Shown in pieces: positions 13,094-13,390 of a stretch of DNA of 13,390 bases. Location of the stretch: positions 1-13,390 of the forward strand of contig JAJZJJ010000018.1 of NCBI GenBank assembly GCA_021810175.1, read 5' to 3'. The first letter of the stretch is position 1, and each line of letters starts with the position of its first letter. The translations under genes were made by a program, and so were the position numbers. The notes under the pieces were generated by a model, which saw only the letters and a program-made list of their open reading frames with translations, ran no database searches and was not told the origin of the DNA. The DNA is from Acidobacteriota bacterium. GTDB taxonomy: Bacteria; Acidobacteriota; Terriglobia; Terriglobales; Acidobacteriaceae.

Positions 13094-13390
13094 ATGCAAA
13101 ATCGGACATTTCCTCATGCTATGTTGCGTGAGATCTACGAGCAGCCGGAGGCGCTGGCGGCGACGATGGCGCGTTACGCTCCGAGGGGAGCGCTGGACGC
13201 GAATGCCTTCGCGGATGTTGCCGAAGCGCTGCGGGGCCGGCAGCGGGTGGTGATTGCGGCGAGCGGGTCGAGCCGGCATGCGGGTCTGGCGGGCGAGATC
13301 ATGCTGGAGGATCTGGCGGGCCTGGCGGTGGACGTGGAGTATTCGAGCGAGTATATGTATCGCTCGACGCATACGCTGCACGATCCCGGA
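13094..13390 (+). CDS. SIS-domain sugar-phosphate protein, GlmS isomerase-like (3' truncated by window edge)
   Basis: The frame is open from ATG 13094 to the window end (99 codons). The beginning HAMLREIYEQPEAL (residues 8-21) is like the entry to the isomerase half of glucosamine-6-phosphate synthase. It is followed by VVIAASGSSRHAGL (51-64), the first SIS phosphosugar-binding loop, and VDVEYSSEYMYRS (78-90), matching the GlmS block V.V.YASEFRYR. The glutaminase domain that precedes this in GlmS, with its N-terminal Cys, is absent: upstream of the ATG there is no such sequence. It is therefore probably a stand-alone SIS aminosugar isomerase/deaminase-like protein rather than GlmS. The Shine-Dalgarno sequence is weak (GTAAGA). 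It is separated from gcvPB by 213 bp and so probably a separate unit. Confidence 0.8.
   Translation, partial: MQNRTFPHAMLREIYEQPEALAATMARYAPRGALDANAFADVAEALRGRQRVVIAASGSSRHAGLAGEIMLEDLAGLAVDVEYSSEYMYRSTHTLHDPG

Overview
The DNA is GC-rich (the host genes strongly prefer gcg, cgg and ggg triplets). It carries a split P-protein glycine cleavage operon, secreted proteins with Ala-rich signal peptides, and short hairpin repeats between genes. Together these suggest an Acidobacteriota bacterium of the Acidobacteriaceae type (Granulicella, Terriglobus or Acidobacterium relatives). That placement is an inference from style and gene content, not a proven assignment.

Layout: (1) 1-358 (+) is the 3' end of nuoN, the last membrane subunit of respiratory complex I. 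(2) 359-921 has no gene but holds a decayed 21-bp tandem repeat. (3) 922-3104 (-) carries a universal stress protein gene followed by two tandem paralogous outer-membrane beta-barrel genes. (4) 3105-3396 holds a CRP-like palindrome, a duplicated hairpin-bearing repeat and a strong intrinsic terminator. (5) 3397-5566 (-) carries a secreted GH27 alpha-galactosidase and, upstream of it, a CPBP (CAAX/Abi) membrane protease. (6) 5666-8159 is a complete insertion element with 17-bp perfect inverted ends and an 8-bp target duplication. (7) 8245-12880 (+) is the glycine cleavage operon gcvT-gcvH-gcvPA-gcvPB. (8) 13094 to the window end (+) is the start of a stand-alone SIS-domain sugar-phosphate protein.

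The most interesting part is the insertion element. Its transposase is clearly of the IS1 DDE type. Three small genes follow it in an overlapping operon: a zinc-ribbon protein, a protein of unknown function, and a ribbon-helix-helix-like protein with a GRPK tail. A divergent fourth passenger gene encodes a membrane-anchored protein, and its stop codon lies inside the terminal inverted repeat. The two transcription units leave a 78-bp divergent promoter region. There a perfect 8-bp inverted repeat (TGGGGTAC) overlaps both predicted -10 boxes, which looks like one operator controlling both directions.

The element sits in what was the shared divergent promoter region of the CPBP gene and gcvT. 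Its two outward-facing operons point into these two host genes with no visible terminator, so it may influence glycine catabolism. In the gcv operon, GcvT, lipoylated GcvH and the two-subunit P-protein would together cleave glycine to CO2, NH3 and methylene-tetrahydrofolate; the L-protein is not in the window.
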